Shown here: in pieces, positions 26,083 to 34,184 of the stretch
Layout of the letters: the number at the start of each line of letters is the position of its first letter
Numbering within the stretch: the first letter of the stretch is position 1
Program-made: the position numbers and the translations under genes
The notes under the pieces: generated by a model
Databases searched by the model: none
The model's input: only the letters and a program-made list of their open reading frames with translations
What the model was told of the DNA's origin: nothing
DNA from: JAITWN01 sp964437335
Lineage (GTDB): Bacteria; Pseudomonadota; Gammaproteobacteria; SZUA-140
Direction of reading: 5' to 3'
NCBI GenBank assembly: GCA_964437335.1
Contig: CAYTGL010000011.1
Coordinates: forward strand, 14,377-78,376
DNA length: 64,000 nucleotides

Positions 26083-26904
26083 TCAATCGAGAAACGCCAC
26101 CGAAGCCATTGCCCTCGACTGGCTTTCGGTGTTCATCGCCACTCGATGCCAACCATCCAGATGAATCGTGGCGTGGTCGGCATGCGAAACGGCTCCCCGA
26201 ACGAACACGGTTGGGTCACGCTGCATCGTCTGCCAATTCCACTTGGATGCAGTAGAGTTCTGCTTCAACAGGGCCTTGTACTCTGTCTCCGTCAGTCCAT
26301 TCGGGTACTGTCGGGAAACGTAAACGGTGGTTCCGCCCATCCGATACAACCGTTCGCACGTGTGCGGCTTGCCCCTCCCTCGGCGTAGCGGCTCATTGTG
26401 AAGGACCATCTTCTCGTCGGCCACGACACCGGGAGCCGGTACAAAGAACCATTCACCTTGGCGAATGAATGTGTCGGTCTTGCGGCGGTGGCGCTTCTTC
26501 CGCTTGCCCTTTTTCCCGCTTTCCAGGCTGCGAACGAACTCGGGTTTGAGGGCTTCCTTGGCAGTGACGACGCTGCTGACGGCAGCACGCTCAGGCACTC
26601 CGGCGACGAACCAATGTCGTTCGTCGTGCCCGCAGAGGAACTTGTCCTTGATGTCAGGAGCGTGAGGATGTTCGGCAGGCTGCCGAACCATCAAGAGCAA
26701 ATGGCGATCCTTCGGCTGCACGTCGAGAACTTCGACCTCGGCGTCATCATTGGCCTGGATGTCGAAGAATTCTCCTCGACGGTCGTGGCCGATGTCGATC
26801 ACCACGGGACCGGCAGCGGGCCGCCAGCGGTTCTGCACCAGCGGGCGCACCTTGGCACGAGCGCCGAGCTTCTCGAATTTGTGTTGAATGAGAATTGCGT
26901 CCAT
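26083..26904 (-). CDS. Hypothetical protein divergent from the ARPP-1-like gene
   Basis: From ATG 26904 the frame gives 273 residues, basic in the middle (a GKKGKRKKRHRRKTDTF stretch) with an aromatic C-terminal part (RDPTVFVRGAVSHADHATIH, then LDGWHRVAMNTE). The frame is open further upstream but the extra residues look unrelated. The lysine/arginine-rich segment suggests nucleic-acid contact. I do not recognise the family. It is divergent from the ARPP-1-like gene with about 140 bases between, so they may share a control region. Confidence 0.65.
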   Translation of the reverse strand: MDAILIQHKFEKLGARAKVRPLVQNRWRPAAGPVVIDIGHDRRGEFFDIQANDDAEVEVLDVQPKDRHLLLMVRQPAEHPHAPDIKDKFLCGHDERHWFVAGVPERAAVSSVVTAKEALKPEFVRSLESGKKGKRKKRHRRKTDTFIRQGEWFFVPAPGVVADEKMVLHNEPLRRGRGKPHTCERLYRMGGTTVYVSRQYPNGLTETEYKALLKQNSTASKWNWQTMQRDPTVFVRGAVSHADHATIHLDGWHRVAMNTESQSRAMASVAFLD

Positions 26905-27045
26905 GCGGTTATGGACATGAGCAGGGGCAGGGAGGTTCGCTCGAAATTGACTTTGAAACCTGGCGTCCGAAGAATCCCATCGGCGAACCTCTCGTCTCAC
27001 CCACGTGTCTTTGACTGGTTCCAGTCCGGTCAAAAGGAGACTGCC

Positions 27046-27957
27046 ATGTCTGTCGCTCTTCCCAAGCTGCGTGTAGGCGATCCCCTACGCCACGAAGCCC
27101 TTATAGTCTTTCCGCTCTTTTCCGAACAAGATGGTGAGGTTGATTACCGCTTGTCGGATGAAGCCTTGGCCGAGCAGTCTCTCCTGGTCGAAGAAGTTAG
27201 CGAAGGCGGTTCCGTGCCTGACCTCCTGGTGGAGAATAAGGGTGACGTTCGAGTCCTGTTCCTAGAGGGTGAAGAACTTGTGGGGGCAAAGCAAAACCGA
27301 ATTCTGAATACGTCAGTTCTGGTGGCCGCCCACACCAAGATCAAGATCCCCGTATCCTGCGTGGAGCAGGGTCGGTGGGGCTACAAATCTCGATACTTCG
27401 GGTCGAGTGGCTCTCATTCTCCCTCGAAGCTGCGTCGGGCGCTCAAGGGGTCGGTGAGCAAGTCAATCAAGGAAGAGCGAGGCTACCGATCCGATCAGGC
27501 CGAAGTTTGGAAGGAAGTCGCCTGCCTGCACGCTGCTCATGCTGTTGATTCTGGAACAGGGGCCATGTCGGACGCTTTCGACACCTACCAGGAGCGCATC
27601 GCCTCGTATCGGGAGCAGCTGAATTACGCCGAAGGGGCTTCTGGTGTTGCCGTGGCCATTGGAGATCGAGTGGTTTCCATTGATCTCTTCGATAAACCGG
27701 CGACTTGCCGCAAGGTTTGGGACCGGCTGCTCTCGGGTGCCGTGTTCGATGCGCTGGAAGCCGGTCAAACCGACAACGTTGCCTCGGCAGCAGATGTGGA
27801 ACAGCTTTTGGCGGCTGCTGGCGATCTGTCCTGGGAGCAATCCAAAGCGGTTGGAGAGGGCGTCGAGTACCGGGCCGAGTCCAAGCGAGGCGACCACGCT
27901 TCGGCCCTCGCCTTCGAGGACACATTGGTTCACAGCAGCGTGCTGTCGGCGGGGTAA
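27046..27957 (+). CDS. ARPP-1-like domain protein
   Basis: The 303-residue protein, with AAAGGAGA eight bases before ATG 27046, matches the ARPP-1 type (a domain associated with ADP-ribosylglycohydrolase, Rhodanese and phosphatase families). Conserved segments are LFLEGEELVGAKQNRILNTS (about residues 80-100), IPVSCVEQGRWGY (about 115) and GVAVAIGDRVVSIDLFDKP (about 205-225). The domain has been proposed to act in ADP-ribose or NAD+ related processing, but its biochemistry is not established. The frame upstream to 26398 overlaps the divergent gene and is not used. No partner enzyme of those families is adjacent, though the broken phosphatase is 2 kb away. Confidence 0.82.
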   Translation: MSVALPKLRVGDPLRHEALIVFPLFSEQDGEVDYRLSDEALAEQSLLVEEVSEGGSVPDLLVENKGDVRVLFLEGEELVGAKQNRILNTSVLVAAHTKIKIPVSCVEQGRWGYKSRYFGSSGSHSPSKLRRALKGSVSKSIKEERGYRSDQAEVWKEVACLHAAHAVDSGTGAMSDAFDTYQERIASYREQLNYAEGASGVAVAIGDRVVSIDLFDKPATCRKVWDRLLSGAVFDALEAGQTDNVASAADVEQLLAAAGDLSWEQSKAVGEGVEYRAESKRGDHASALAFEDTLVHSSVLSAG

Positions 27958-28090
27958 TAGGCAGGGCAGGCTTTCGGTCATCGTCTCTCGCCGTCCTTCG
28001 GCGTTGCCTCGACGAGAAGCGAGGCGAGCGGGCCAGGGCAGGCTGGAGAACGCCATGCTTTGTAACGTATGCTGATCCCTGTTGCCGGTC

Positions 28091-28170
28091 TCACTCTAAG
28101 CCAAACTCTCTTCGATTCCGCACCTTGCCAACCAAGCTCTTGATTTCAGCCCCCATCTTGCCGCCACGTG
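28091..28170 (-). pseudogene. Tail fragment of a second metallophosphoesterase gene
   Basis: Minus-strand translation of 28170 to 28091 gives RGGKMGAEIKSLVGKVRNRR followed by EFGLE and a stop. This is nearly identical to the end of the phosphoesterase gene at 24221-25384 (RGGKMVAEIKSLAGKVLNRR). Similarity stops abruptly at both ends, one abutting the SGNH hydrolase gene. It is the last 25 or so codons of a paralogue removed by recombination or replacement. Confidence 0.8.
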
Positions 28171-28182
28171 CAGTTAGTCCTC

Positions 28183-28845
28183 TCACCGCAATTGCTGCGA
28201 CACGCTTTCAGCCACTTGTTTCGCCAGAGCTTTATTTCCTTTTGCATTGAAGTGAACTCCATCCGTGGATTGCCAGTCCGCATGGTCTTTCACCAGTTCG
28301 AACAGGTCGTTCGTCGAAACGCCATTTGCCTTCATGATCTCAGCGGCAAGCTTGTTCCGCACTTTGACCCGATCCGTTCGTTCAGCGAAGGTTTGCAAGT
28401 CCGTCTTCTCACGCACTGGCGTCGTGGTTGCCCAGATTAGGTGGGCACCGTTCGAATGCTCTTTCACGGCGGCAACGGTCTTGGAAAGTCCATCTCGGTA
28501 TTGCTCTTCCGTATAGCCCCAGCCATGCAGACCATTGTTGAAGTGGATTGCAGCGAACTTGTACTGCTTGAGCAGCAGCAGGAGATCGTCATTGAACGTG
28601 GGATCGGACACACATTTCGAGGTGGTAAGGCGTGCGCAGTAAGCTTTCCCGACAAGATGTTTTTCGACACCGCCAAAATATCCTCTGGTGATCGAATCTC
28701 CCACAAACAGAACTCTGGGAAGATCGTCTTTGTCAGCATCCGTGATCCAAACGTCGATCCACTCGATTCGTTCACGTATCGGTTCAGCAGCCGGCAAGGA
28801 ATGGCACATTGCCAACAGGGACAACAAAGTGCAGAAATACTTCAC
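28183..28845 (-). CDS. Secreted SGNH/GDSL-type hydrolase
   Basis: This 220-residue protein has an N-terminal signal peptide (MKYFCTLLSLLAMCHSLPAA) and the SGNH hydrolase blocks: LFVGDSITRGYFG (Ser nucleophile, about residue 50), HFNNGLHGWGYT (block III with Asn, about residue 103) and TDGVHFNAKGN (Asp/His pair, about residue 195). Such enzymes remove acyl groups from sugars or lipids. In planctomycetes they are abundant among secreted enzymes. Its 3' end is directly joined to the phosphoesterase remnant. Confidence 0.9.
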   Translation of the reverse strand: MKYFCTLLSLLAMCHSLPAAEPIRERIEWIDVWITDADKDDLPRVLFVGDSITRGYFGGVEKHLVGKAYCARLTTSKCVSDPTFNDDLLLLLKQYKFAAIHFNNGLHGWGYTEEQYRDGLSKTVAAVKEHSNGAHLIWATTTPVREKTDLQTFAERTDRVKVRNKLAAEIMKANGVSTNDLFELVKDHADWQSTDGVHFNAKGNKALAKQVAESVSQQLR

Positions 28846-28990
28846 GGGTGGTTCCCTTCAAGGTAAAGAGGCTGATTATAGCCCGTCGAAGCTTGTTTCA
28901 CTGGACCCCATTGAACGGCGGTGAAAGCTCAGGCCCGCCATTCCCTTCAGTGCCCCCGGCACAAGTTCCAGAGCCAACTTTGCTTTACCG

Positions 28991-29584
28991 CTAGCTTGCC
29001 TCCGGCTCCCACGGGTACTCCATGTGCTTCGCCGTCTTTCTGGAGACTTCTTCCCCAAGCAACTTCGCCACGACATGCAAACTCATGTCGATGCCTGCCG
29101 CAATTCCCGCCGAGCAAATCACTGGACCATTGTCCACAACTCGTCGGTCCTCGTGGACAACTGTATTGGGAGCCGTCTGGCGAAGCAGATCGATGGCTCC
29201 GTGATGGGTAGTGGCTTCCAACCCTTCCAACAAGCCCGCTTTGGCGAGCAACAATGCCCCCGTGCAAACCGAAAGCACGAGTTCGGCCTTTTCGGCCACG
29301 GCTGCGATCCAGTCGATCAAGAGCGTGTTGTGCATTTGCACCCTCGATCCCTGCCCACCTGGAACAAGCAAGATGTCGGGGGCAGGGCAATCGTCGAGTG
29401 AGTAGTGCGGATTGACGCTGAGGCCGTTGCGGGCAATCACCGGCCCTAGCTTTTCAGCAACGGTGAAGACGTGAAAGGCCGCCGGTTCCACGAAATGGCT
29501 GGCAACTGAGAAAACTTCGAATGGGCCACAGAAGTCCAAGACTTCGGCGTCGGGGAAAATCAGGATGGCTAAGTTGCGTGGCAT
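28991..29584 (-). CDS. DJ-1/PfpI family protein
   Basis: The 197-residue product, started at ATG 29584 (MPRNLAILIFPDAEVLDFCG), is a DJ-1/PfpI-superfamily protein of the type close to isonitrile hydratase and the N-terminal half of GlxA regulators. The nucleophile elbow is LVLSVCTGALLLAKAG (Cys near residue 102), followed by ATTHHGAIDLLRQTAP, and the oligomer segment is PDILLVPGGQGSR. No DNA-binding domain follows, so it is an enzyme rather than a regulator. The substrate cannot be predicted from sequence. Confidence 0.9.
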   Translation of the reverse strand: MPRNLAILIFPDAEVLDFCGPFEVFSVASHFVEPAAFHVFTVAEKLGPVIARNGLSVNPHYSLDDCPAPDILLVPGGQGSRVQMHNTLLIDWIAAVAEKAELVLSVCTGALLLAKAGLLEGLEATTHHGAIDLLRQTAPNTVVHEDRRVVDNGPVICSAGIAAGIDMSLHVVAKLLGEEVSRKTAKHMEYPWEPEAS

Positions 29585-29757
29585 TTGTTGCTCGTCTTCA
29601 GTTCGTTTGCACTGGCTTTGAATTTGTCGCCGGCGACAGGTTGCCATCAGTTTCGGCAGTTGCGCTCGAATCTAACCCCCGCTCCCTGCGTAAACATACG
29701 GTAACTTCAAGATGCGTCTGTGATAACTGCCACTGGTGGTGCGATTTGGTTATTCCC

Positions 29758-29785
29758 ATCGCTCGCCCCCTCCGGGGCGAGCGAT
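29758..29785. repeat. Perfect 12-bp hairpin
   Basis: ATCGCTCGCCCC and GGGGCGAGCGAT pair perfectly around a CTCC loop. It is similar in type to the GC-rich hairpins that precede the TTGTACCTT motifs at 35-37 kb, and no T-run follows. Confidence 0.75.
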
Positions 29786-30026
29786 CTTGCCTTACTCAGC
29801 CCCAACAAAGTTCCCACCAAGTGCAACCCCACTCACACCAAGCCCAGCGACGTTCCCAGCCAGGTGTAACTTCTACCAACCAAGATGCAACGGGCTTTCC
29901 CAAGGGGTTGTACCGAGTCGGCCACTTCCAAGCTTTCCACAAGATCAAATCAAACCGACCCATCCCAATCGGCGAAAATCCACGATTCATGTCTTCGGGA
30001 TCATTCCCCCAACGAAGTCCGATCCT

Positions 30027-30046
30027 AGTCAATTTGTACCTTTGCG
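30027..30046 (+). promoter_or_regulatory. TTGTACCTT motif, copy 1
   Basis: AGTCAATTTGTACCTTTGCG lies 31 bases upstream of the RuvB-like start. The shared core with the other copies is TTTGTACCTT. It is probably an extended -10 promoter (TG before TACCTT) or an operator. Confidence 0.55.
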
Positions 30047-30076
30047 GTCCTTCCACTCCCCCCTCAGGAGACCGCA

Positions 30077-31033
30077 ATGTCGGAACCGAACGATTTTCGC
30101 CCCAATGCCCTGAGCCACCTGGTTGGACAGGAACACGTTCGCCAGGTTGTCAGCACCGCACTCGATTACAGCTTCCAAGAGCAAGTTTCCTTCCCGCACG
30201 CTTTGGCACTCGGTCCACCAGGCGTCGGCAAGACGGCTATGGCCAGGGTGATCTCCCAAGAACTTGCGTCGGGATTCCACGAATGCCTGGCTTCAGCGAT
30301 CACATCTCCAGCTGAATTTTTCGCTGTGCTGATGCGTGCCAAGGATCTGGACGTCGTGTTTTTTGACGAACTTCACGTTTTGGACCCGGCCTACCAACAC
30401 GCACTTCTGATTGCGACGGACGAAGGAAAGATCTTCTTGCCGAATAGCAATGGCGGTGCCCCTCAAGCAATCAACTTGGCAAAATTTTCCCTCATAGCGG
30501 CCACGACAGACGAACACAAAGTTATTCGCCCTCTGGTCGATCGGTTCAAGCTCATCTTGCGTTTCTCTTATTACACCAAAGTGGAGTTGGCCGAGATTGT
30601 TCGCACCCGAGCCAAGGGACTTGGCTGGCAGATTAAGAGTGATGTCGCTGATCCGATCGCTGAACGAAGCAAAGGCGTTCCACGCCTGGCAATTCGTCTG
30701 TTGCAAAGCTGCTGGCGTGTATGTCGTGCAGGTGGCGACCACACCATCACCCGCAAACACTTGGAACGAGCGTGCGCTCTGGAACAGATCGACGCCAATG
30801 GGCTCGACGCAACTGAGCAGCAGTACCTGGTGTTGCTTGCAAACGGCCCGCTGAGATTGAACGTGCTGTCCAGCATCCTCGGTCTTCCCGCCCGAACGGT
30901 TTCCCACGTCACCGAGTCGTTCCTGATCCGCAGCGGCCTGGTTACCAAAGATAAGAACGGCATGCGGATGCTTACTGCCAAAGGAATGGAGCACCTGGGA
31001 GCGTCACATTCCGGTAAGGATGGTGGCAAATGA
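30077..31033 (+). CDS. RuvB-like AAA+ ATPase
   Basis: The 318-residue protein has the RuvB layout: an N-terminal FRPNALSHLVGQEHVRQVV, Walker A LGPPGVGKTAMARV (about residues 45-58), Walker B VVFFDELHVLDP (about 98), sensor 1 IAATTDEHK and a C-terminal winged helix with RTVSHVTESFLIRSGLV. RuvB drives Holliday-junction branch migration. The copy lacks an obvious RuvA-contact hairpin and differs at the arginine-finger region (LVDRFKLIL), so it may serve another role in the element, such as replication or loading. CAGGAG precedes ATG 30077. It overlaps the next gene by four bases (ATGA). Confidence 0.88.
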   Translation: MSEPNDFRPNALSHLVGQEHVRQVVSTALDYSFQEQVSFPHALALGPPGVGKTAMARVISQELASGFHECLASAITSPAEFFAVLMRAKDLDVVFFDELHVLDPAYQHALLIATDEGKIFLPNSNGGAPQAINLAKFSLIAATTDEHKVIRPLVDRFKLILRFSYYTKVELAEIVRTRAKGLGWQIKSDVADPIAERSKGVPRLAIRLLQSCWRVCRAGGDHTITRKHLERACALEQIDANGLDATEQQYLVLLANGPLRLNVLSSILGLPARTVSHVTESFLIRSGLVTKDKNGMRMLTAKGMEHLGASHSGKDGGK

Positions 31034-31509
31034 CCGACAACAAGCCGTCGCAATCGTATCTATCTTGTACGGACGTCGCTCGTCGCCTGGGCCTGAGTCG
31101 CCAGCGTTTCTGGCAGCTTCGGCGTGATGGCATTTTCCCTCAGCCTTTGGTTGATGAAGAAACAGGGCGGCAGTTCTACACGCAGGAACAACTCGATTTG
31201 TGTTTGGATCTGCGCAAAAGAAACGTCGGCATGAATGGTAGAGTCGTTTTGTTCTATTCAGTTCGGCCAACAGCAACGATGCCCAAGCCCACAAAGAAGA
31301 AGCCGTTGTCGAAGCCGACGACGGGACAGCACCAGGCGATCATCGAATCGTTGAAAGCACTTGGCCTGGTCGGCGTCATCGATGCTCAGGTGGAGACGAC
31401 GATCAAGCAACTGTACCCTGCGGGGACAAGCCGCCCAGATCACGGTGAACTTGTGCGGAACATTTTCCTGCACATACAGCGAAACAATTCCAGCAATAAC
31501 GTCAAGTGA
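31030..31509 (+). CDS. MerR-type helix-turn-helix protein
   Basis: The 159-residue protein has an N-terminal MerR-like helix-turn-helix (YLSCTDVARRLGLSRQRFWQ, then LRRDGIFPQPLVDEETGRQF) and a helical C-terminal region of about 70 residues with a basic linker (MPKPTKKKPLSKPT). It is coupled by ATGA overlap to the RuvB-like gene and is followed by a recombinase gene. This order suggests a regulator or excision-type accessory factor. Its stop overlaps an 18-bp palindrome which could be its own binding site. Confidence 0.8.
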   Translation: MTDNKPSQSYLSCTDVARRLGLSRQRFWQLRRDGIFPQPLVDEETGRQFYTQEQLDLCLDLRKRNVGMNGRVVLFYSVRPTATMPKPTKKKPLSKPTTGQHQAIIESLKALGLVGVIDAQVETTIKQLYPAGTSRPDHGELVRNIFLHIQRNNSSNNVK

Positions 31510-31524
31510 TAATAGCCATTATCA
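31507..31524. promoter_or_regulatory. 18-bp palindrome before the recombinase gene
   Basis: TGATAATAGCCATTATCA is symmetric except at the central four bases, and lies between the MerR-type gene stop and the XerC-like start at 31552. It is a good candidate operator for the adjacent regulator or a recombination core site. Confidence 0.5.
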
Positions 31525-31551
31525 GCCCAGTTAGAGGGAGAAAGCGTAAAC

Positions 31552-32490
31552 ATGGTGTCACATTCACGTCCCGAAGGCCGCAAGAATTCGGGCGATAATG
31601 TTTTCGGCGGTGTGCCAGTTGGTCAGGAAGAGGCATCTCTCCTCAGCCAGTTTCTGTCGGCGCAGGACTTGGCCGAAAACAGTCGCCGTGCAGTCATCAA
31701 TGATGTGCGGAAGTTTACCAGATGGTTTGCCGAGGCAAACCATGAGCCGTTCACAGTCGGCCGTGTCACCACTCGTGACATTGCCGACTTTCGGGATCAC
31801 CTGCGCCGCAAGCAGGATCAAGCCGTCGCCACAGTCAACCGTGCCTTGATGTCGATTCGCCGCTACTTTGGCTGGTTGGTTGAGCAGGGTCACCTTCATG
31901 CCAATCCCGCAAAGGCAGTCAAAGAGCTGCGAACCGTGGAACTTTCGCCCAAGGGGATGGATCGTGCGGCGGTGCGACGACTGCTCCGTGAGATCGAGCT
32001 TCGGCAGGACGTACGGGCCAACGCCATTTTCCACCTGCTGCTCTACACTGGCTGCCGCTGTGGCGATCTCGTGAACCTTGACATGGCCGACCTCCTTGTG
32101 AGCGACCGCAGCGGTTCAGTGGTCTACAGATTCGGTAAAGGCAACAAGCAGCGATCGGTGCCGTTGCCCGTTCCTGCCCGTCGAGCATTAGCGACCTACC
32201 TGGAAACTCGGCCGCCTTCGGAAAGTCAGCGGATCTTCATCGGCGAACGAGGTCCACTCGGCGAGCGGGGAATTCGAGCGTTGTGCGACAAATACTCAGC
32301 TCTGATCGGCGTGAAAATCCACCCACACCTACTGCGGCACACGATGGCCCACGGCTATTTGGATGCCAACCCTGGTGACCTCGTCGGGCTTGCCCAACTA
32401 CTTGGCCACAGCAACTTGAACACGACCGCACGATACACAAAGAAGAGCCAGGAAGAGTTGCGGGCGGCAGCGGAGAAGGTTGAGTATTGA
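31552..32490 (+). CDS. XerC-like tyrosine recombinase
   Basis: The 312-residue protein matches tyrosine recombinases in length and motifs. The N-terminal SAM-like domain is at residues 20-110 (ENSRRAVINDVRKFTRWFAE). The catalytic Arg is in LLYTGCRCGDLVNLDMADL (about residue 172), Lys in FGKGNKQRSVPLPV, the HxxR box in HPHLLRHTMAHGYL and the Tyr in LLGHSNLNTTARYT (about residue 290). GAGGGAG lies before ATG 31552. It is the third gene of the operon with the RuvB-like ATPase and HTH protein. It could mediate excision of the module or resolve dimers of a circular form. Confidence 0.93.
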   Translation: MVSHSRPEGRKNSGDNVFGGVPVGQEEASLLSQFLSAQDLAENSRRAVINDVRKFTRWFAEANHEPFTVGRVTTRDIADFRDHLRRKQDQAVATVNRALMSIRRYFGWLVEQGHLHANPAKAVKELRTVELSPKGMDRAAVRRLLREIELRQDVRANAIFHLLLYTGCRCGDLVNLDMADLLVSDRSGSVVYRFGKGNKQRSVPLPVPARRALATYLETRPPSESQRIFIGERGPLGERGIRALCDKYSALIGVKIHPHLLRHTMAHGYLDANPGDLVGLAQLLGHSNLNTTARYTKKSQEELRAAAEKVEY

Positions 32491-32594
32491 TCGGAACCTC
32501 ATGAATTGGGGTTATGCGCCTTTTCCGCCGTGTGGTAACACCATGCTCGTTCGAGCCCCCCTTCGTCCTCGGTAGCGACTATTCAACTCCTCGT

Positions 32595-34100
32595 CTAGCG
32601 TTCGTTTTGCTCCTGGTTGGGATCTTGTGGTTCATAGTTTAGAAGAAAATCGACTGGTTGCATTCCGGCTCCAATCCCAACATCGAATTGCTCTGGGTGC
32701 TGTAGTGCTTGAACAGCCCTATTAAGCAAGGCGAAACAAATATTTGATCGCTCGATCATCATTGCTCGCACCTCTCCAGGATCGAGTTCTAGGTCGTCGT
32801 TTACCTTGTTCACAACCGATGCCGCAAACTGATGGGCGTGTTTGAAGCACATTGAAGCAAAAAATGGAAATGGCACGAGTGTCGTGTACTTCGTAATTGT
32901 CTCGATCATTCGCAGAAGGATATCGTCCACAGGATCTATCGGAAGATTTATGTCAGCAACGTCGGGCAATTCATTGTATTGCTGCTCAAGAAGCAACACT
33001 TTAAGTGACAGTTCCGTTGCCAATTGCCGCCGATCTAAAGCGACCTCCCTGGCTGCTACATCCCGCCCAATTTGGTGTAGCGTTTGCTCCAGCTCATAAG
33101 CATGCGCTTGCTCACGCCCTGCTGCTTCGTGGCGCTTTACCACACTCGGATCTGCATTTCGAATACTGCGTTGATGCTCAGCAAGAAAGTGCAACGCACT
33201 AATTCGAGCCTGGGCTGCGAGAGCCTGGTCTGAACGACTTTGTGCGTCCGCTGTGCGGGACAGTTCACGACGAGTCATAGACATCTCGTCTCTTTGCAAC
33301 GCAAGCTCCTTCCCTTGGAGTAAAATTGAGTAGATCGCACCAGCGACCGCTAGTGCTGATAACAGAGAGCTTGCAAAACCAAATGTGTCGCCCAAACTTC
33401 CTGTAAGACCAAGAAAATCACCAAGGGACATTTTGATCGGAAATTGACCACCAGCGGTGCCATTGCCGTGCTTAGACTTCTCGAAGAGGCGATCCGCTAG
33501 AGGCTGCTCACCTGACGTAAAGAACCACATACCTAAAACAACTAACGTAAAACACAGCAGCCAAACTATGGGTACTCCGATGAGAAGGGATCGAAAGCTA
33601 AGTAGCGGGGGAGCAATCTTGTGATCATCATTCTCCTGGACGTTCTTGATTATTGCCTTGGCTCGTTCATGGATGGGGGCGGCCTCCATTGTCGCCGTTA
33701 ATTGACCTAATGTTAGAGCGAGAGAGGTGGCGTGTGACGTATTGTCGATTTCTTTTCGAAGCGCATGTGCGGCTCTTAGTGCTTCATTGCGGTTTGCCCC
33801 GTTGGGCATTGCGTCAAGGTCCGAAATCAGTGAATCGACGGACTCTAATGCACTTTTCTCTCGACGAGTCAGGGCCAACATAACTGCCAGCACTACCAAG
33901 ATAGTCGCCAAGACGAGCGTGGCCCAAAAAGGGATCGCCGTTGCCAATACCATTCCAGCAATGCCGCTCAAAAGTGCGGCAATTGCTTTCGACTTTGTAA
34001 GATTCAATGTAACCGCCTTTGAGTGTAGTCTCTGCACTGGAGCTGAAAGCGTATGCCAACAAGCCGAGACATTTTTGCGCAGTCCTAGTTTCGCCTCCAA
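32595..34100 (-). CDS. Putative phage abortive-infection membrane protein
   Basis: This 501-residue protein has four predicted membrane segments, two near residues 38-80, one near 172-195 and one near 240-262. The segment GDTFGFASSLLSALAVAGAI followed by YSILLQGKELALQRDEM is the conserved core of the putative phage abortive-infection family, in which a short membrane hairpin leads into a long coiled coil. The C-terminal half is helical and soluble. It is convergent with the recombinase gene and is the only minus-strand gene in this module. A role in phage-triggered cell arrest is inferred from family resemblance. Confidence 0.65.
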   Translation of the reverse strand: MEAKLGLRKNVSACWHTLSAPVQRLHSKAVTLNLTKSKAIAALLSGIAGMVLATAIPFWATLVLATILVVLAVMLALTRREKSALESVDSLISDLDAMPNGANRNEALRAAHALRKEIDNTSHATSLALTLGQLTATMEAAPIHERAKAIIKNVQENDDHKIAPPLLSFRSLLIGVPIVWLLCFTLVVLGMWFFTSGEQPLADRLFEKSKHGNGTAGGQFPIKMSLGDFLGLTGSLGDTFGFASSLLSALAVAGAIYSILLQGKELALQRDEMSMTRRELSRTADAQSRSDQALAAQARISALHFLAEHQRSIRNADPSVVKRHEAAGREQAHAYELEQTLHQIGRDVAAREVALDRRQLATELSLKVLLLEQQYNELPDVADINLPIDPVDDILLRMIETITKYTTLVPFPFFASMCFKHAHQFAASVVNKVNDDLELDPGEVRAMMIERSNICFALLNRAVQALQHPEQFDVGIGAGMQPVDFLLNYEPQDPNQEQNER

Positions 34101-34110
34101 CCAATCATCT

Positions 34111-34130
34111 GGTTACCTTGTACCTTCCCA
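34111..34130 (+). promoter_or_regulatory. TTGTACCTT motif, copy 2
   Basis: GGTTACCTTGTACCTTCCCA lies 54 bases upstream of the DUF932 start. It has the same core as the other copies and is followed, as in copy 4, by AGTGCGAG-like bases. No preceding GC hairpin is seen here, since the divergent gene starts directly to its left. Confidence 0.6.
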
Positions 34131-34184
34131 GTGCGAGCCGCTCAACGGTAGCGGCAAACGCAAAATGCACTAGGGAGACTTACG

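Larger units (their letters stand above)
29585..30076. other. Leader region of the RuvB-like operon
   Basis: No gene is seen. The region holds a strong hairpin (29758-29785), three loosely similar CCAAGTGCAAC-like stretches (29811-29891) and the first copy of the TTGTACCTT motif (30027-30046). It is the likely left boundary of the module at 29.7-37.2 kb. Confidence 0.5.

Noticed and set aside
26398..27045. Upstream extension of the ARPP-1-like frame
   Set aside because: It overlaps the divergent 273-residue gene, and the family start is at 27046 after a clear ribosome-binding site.
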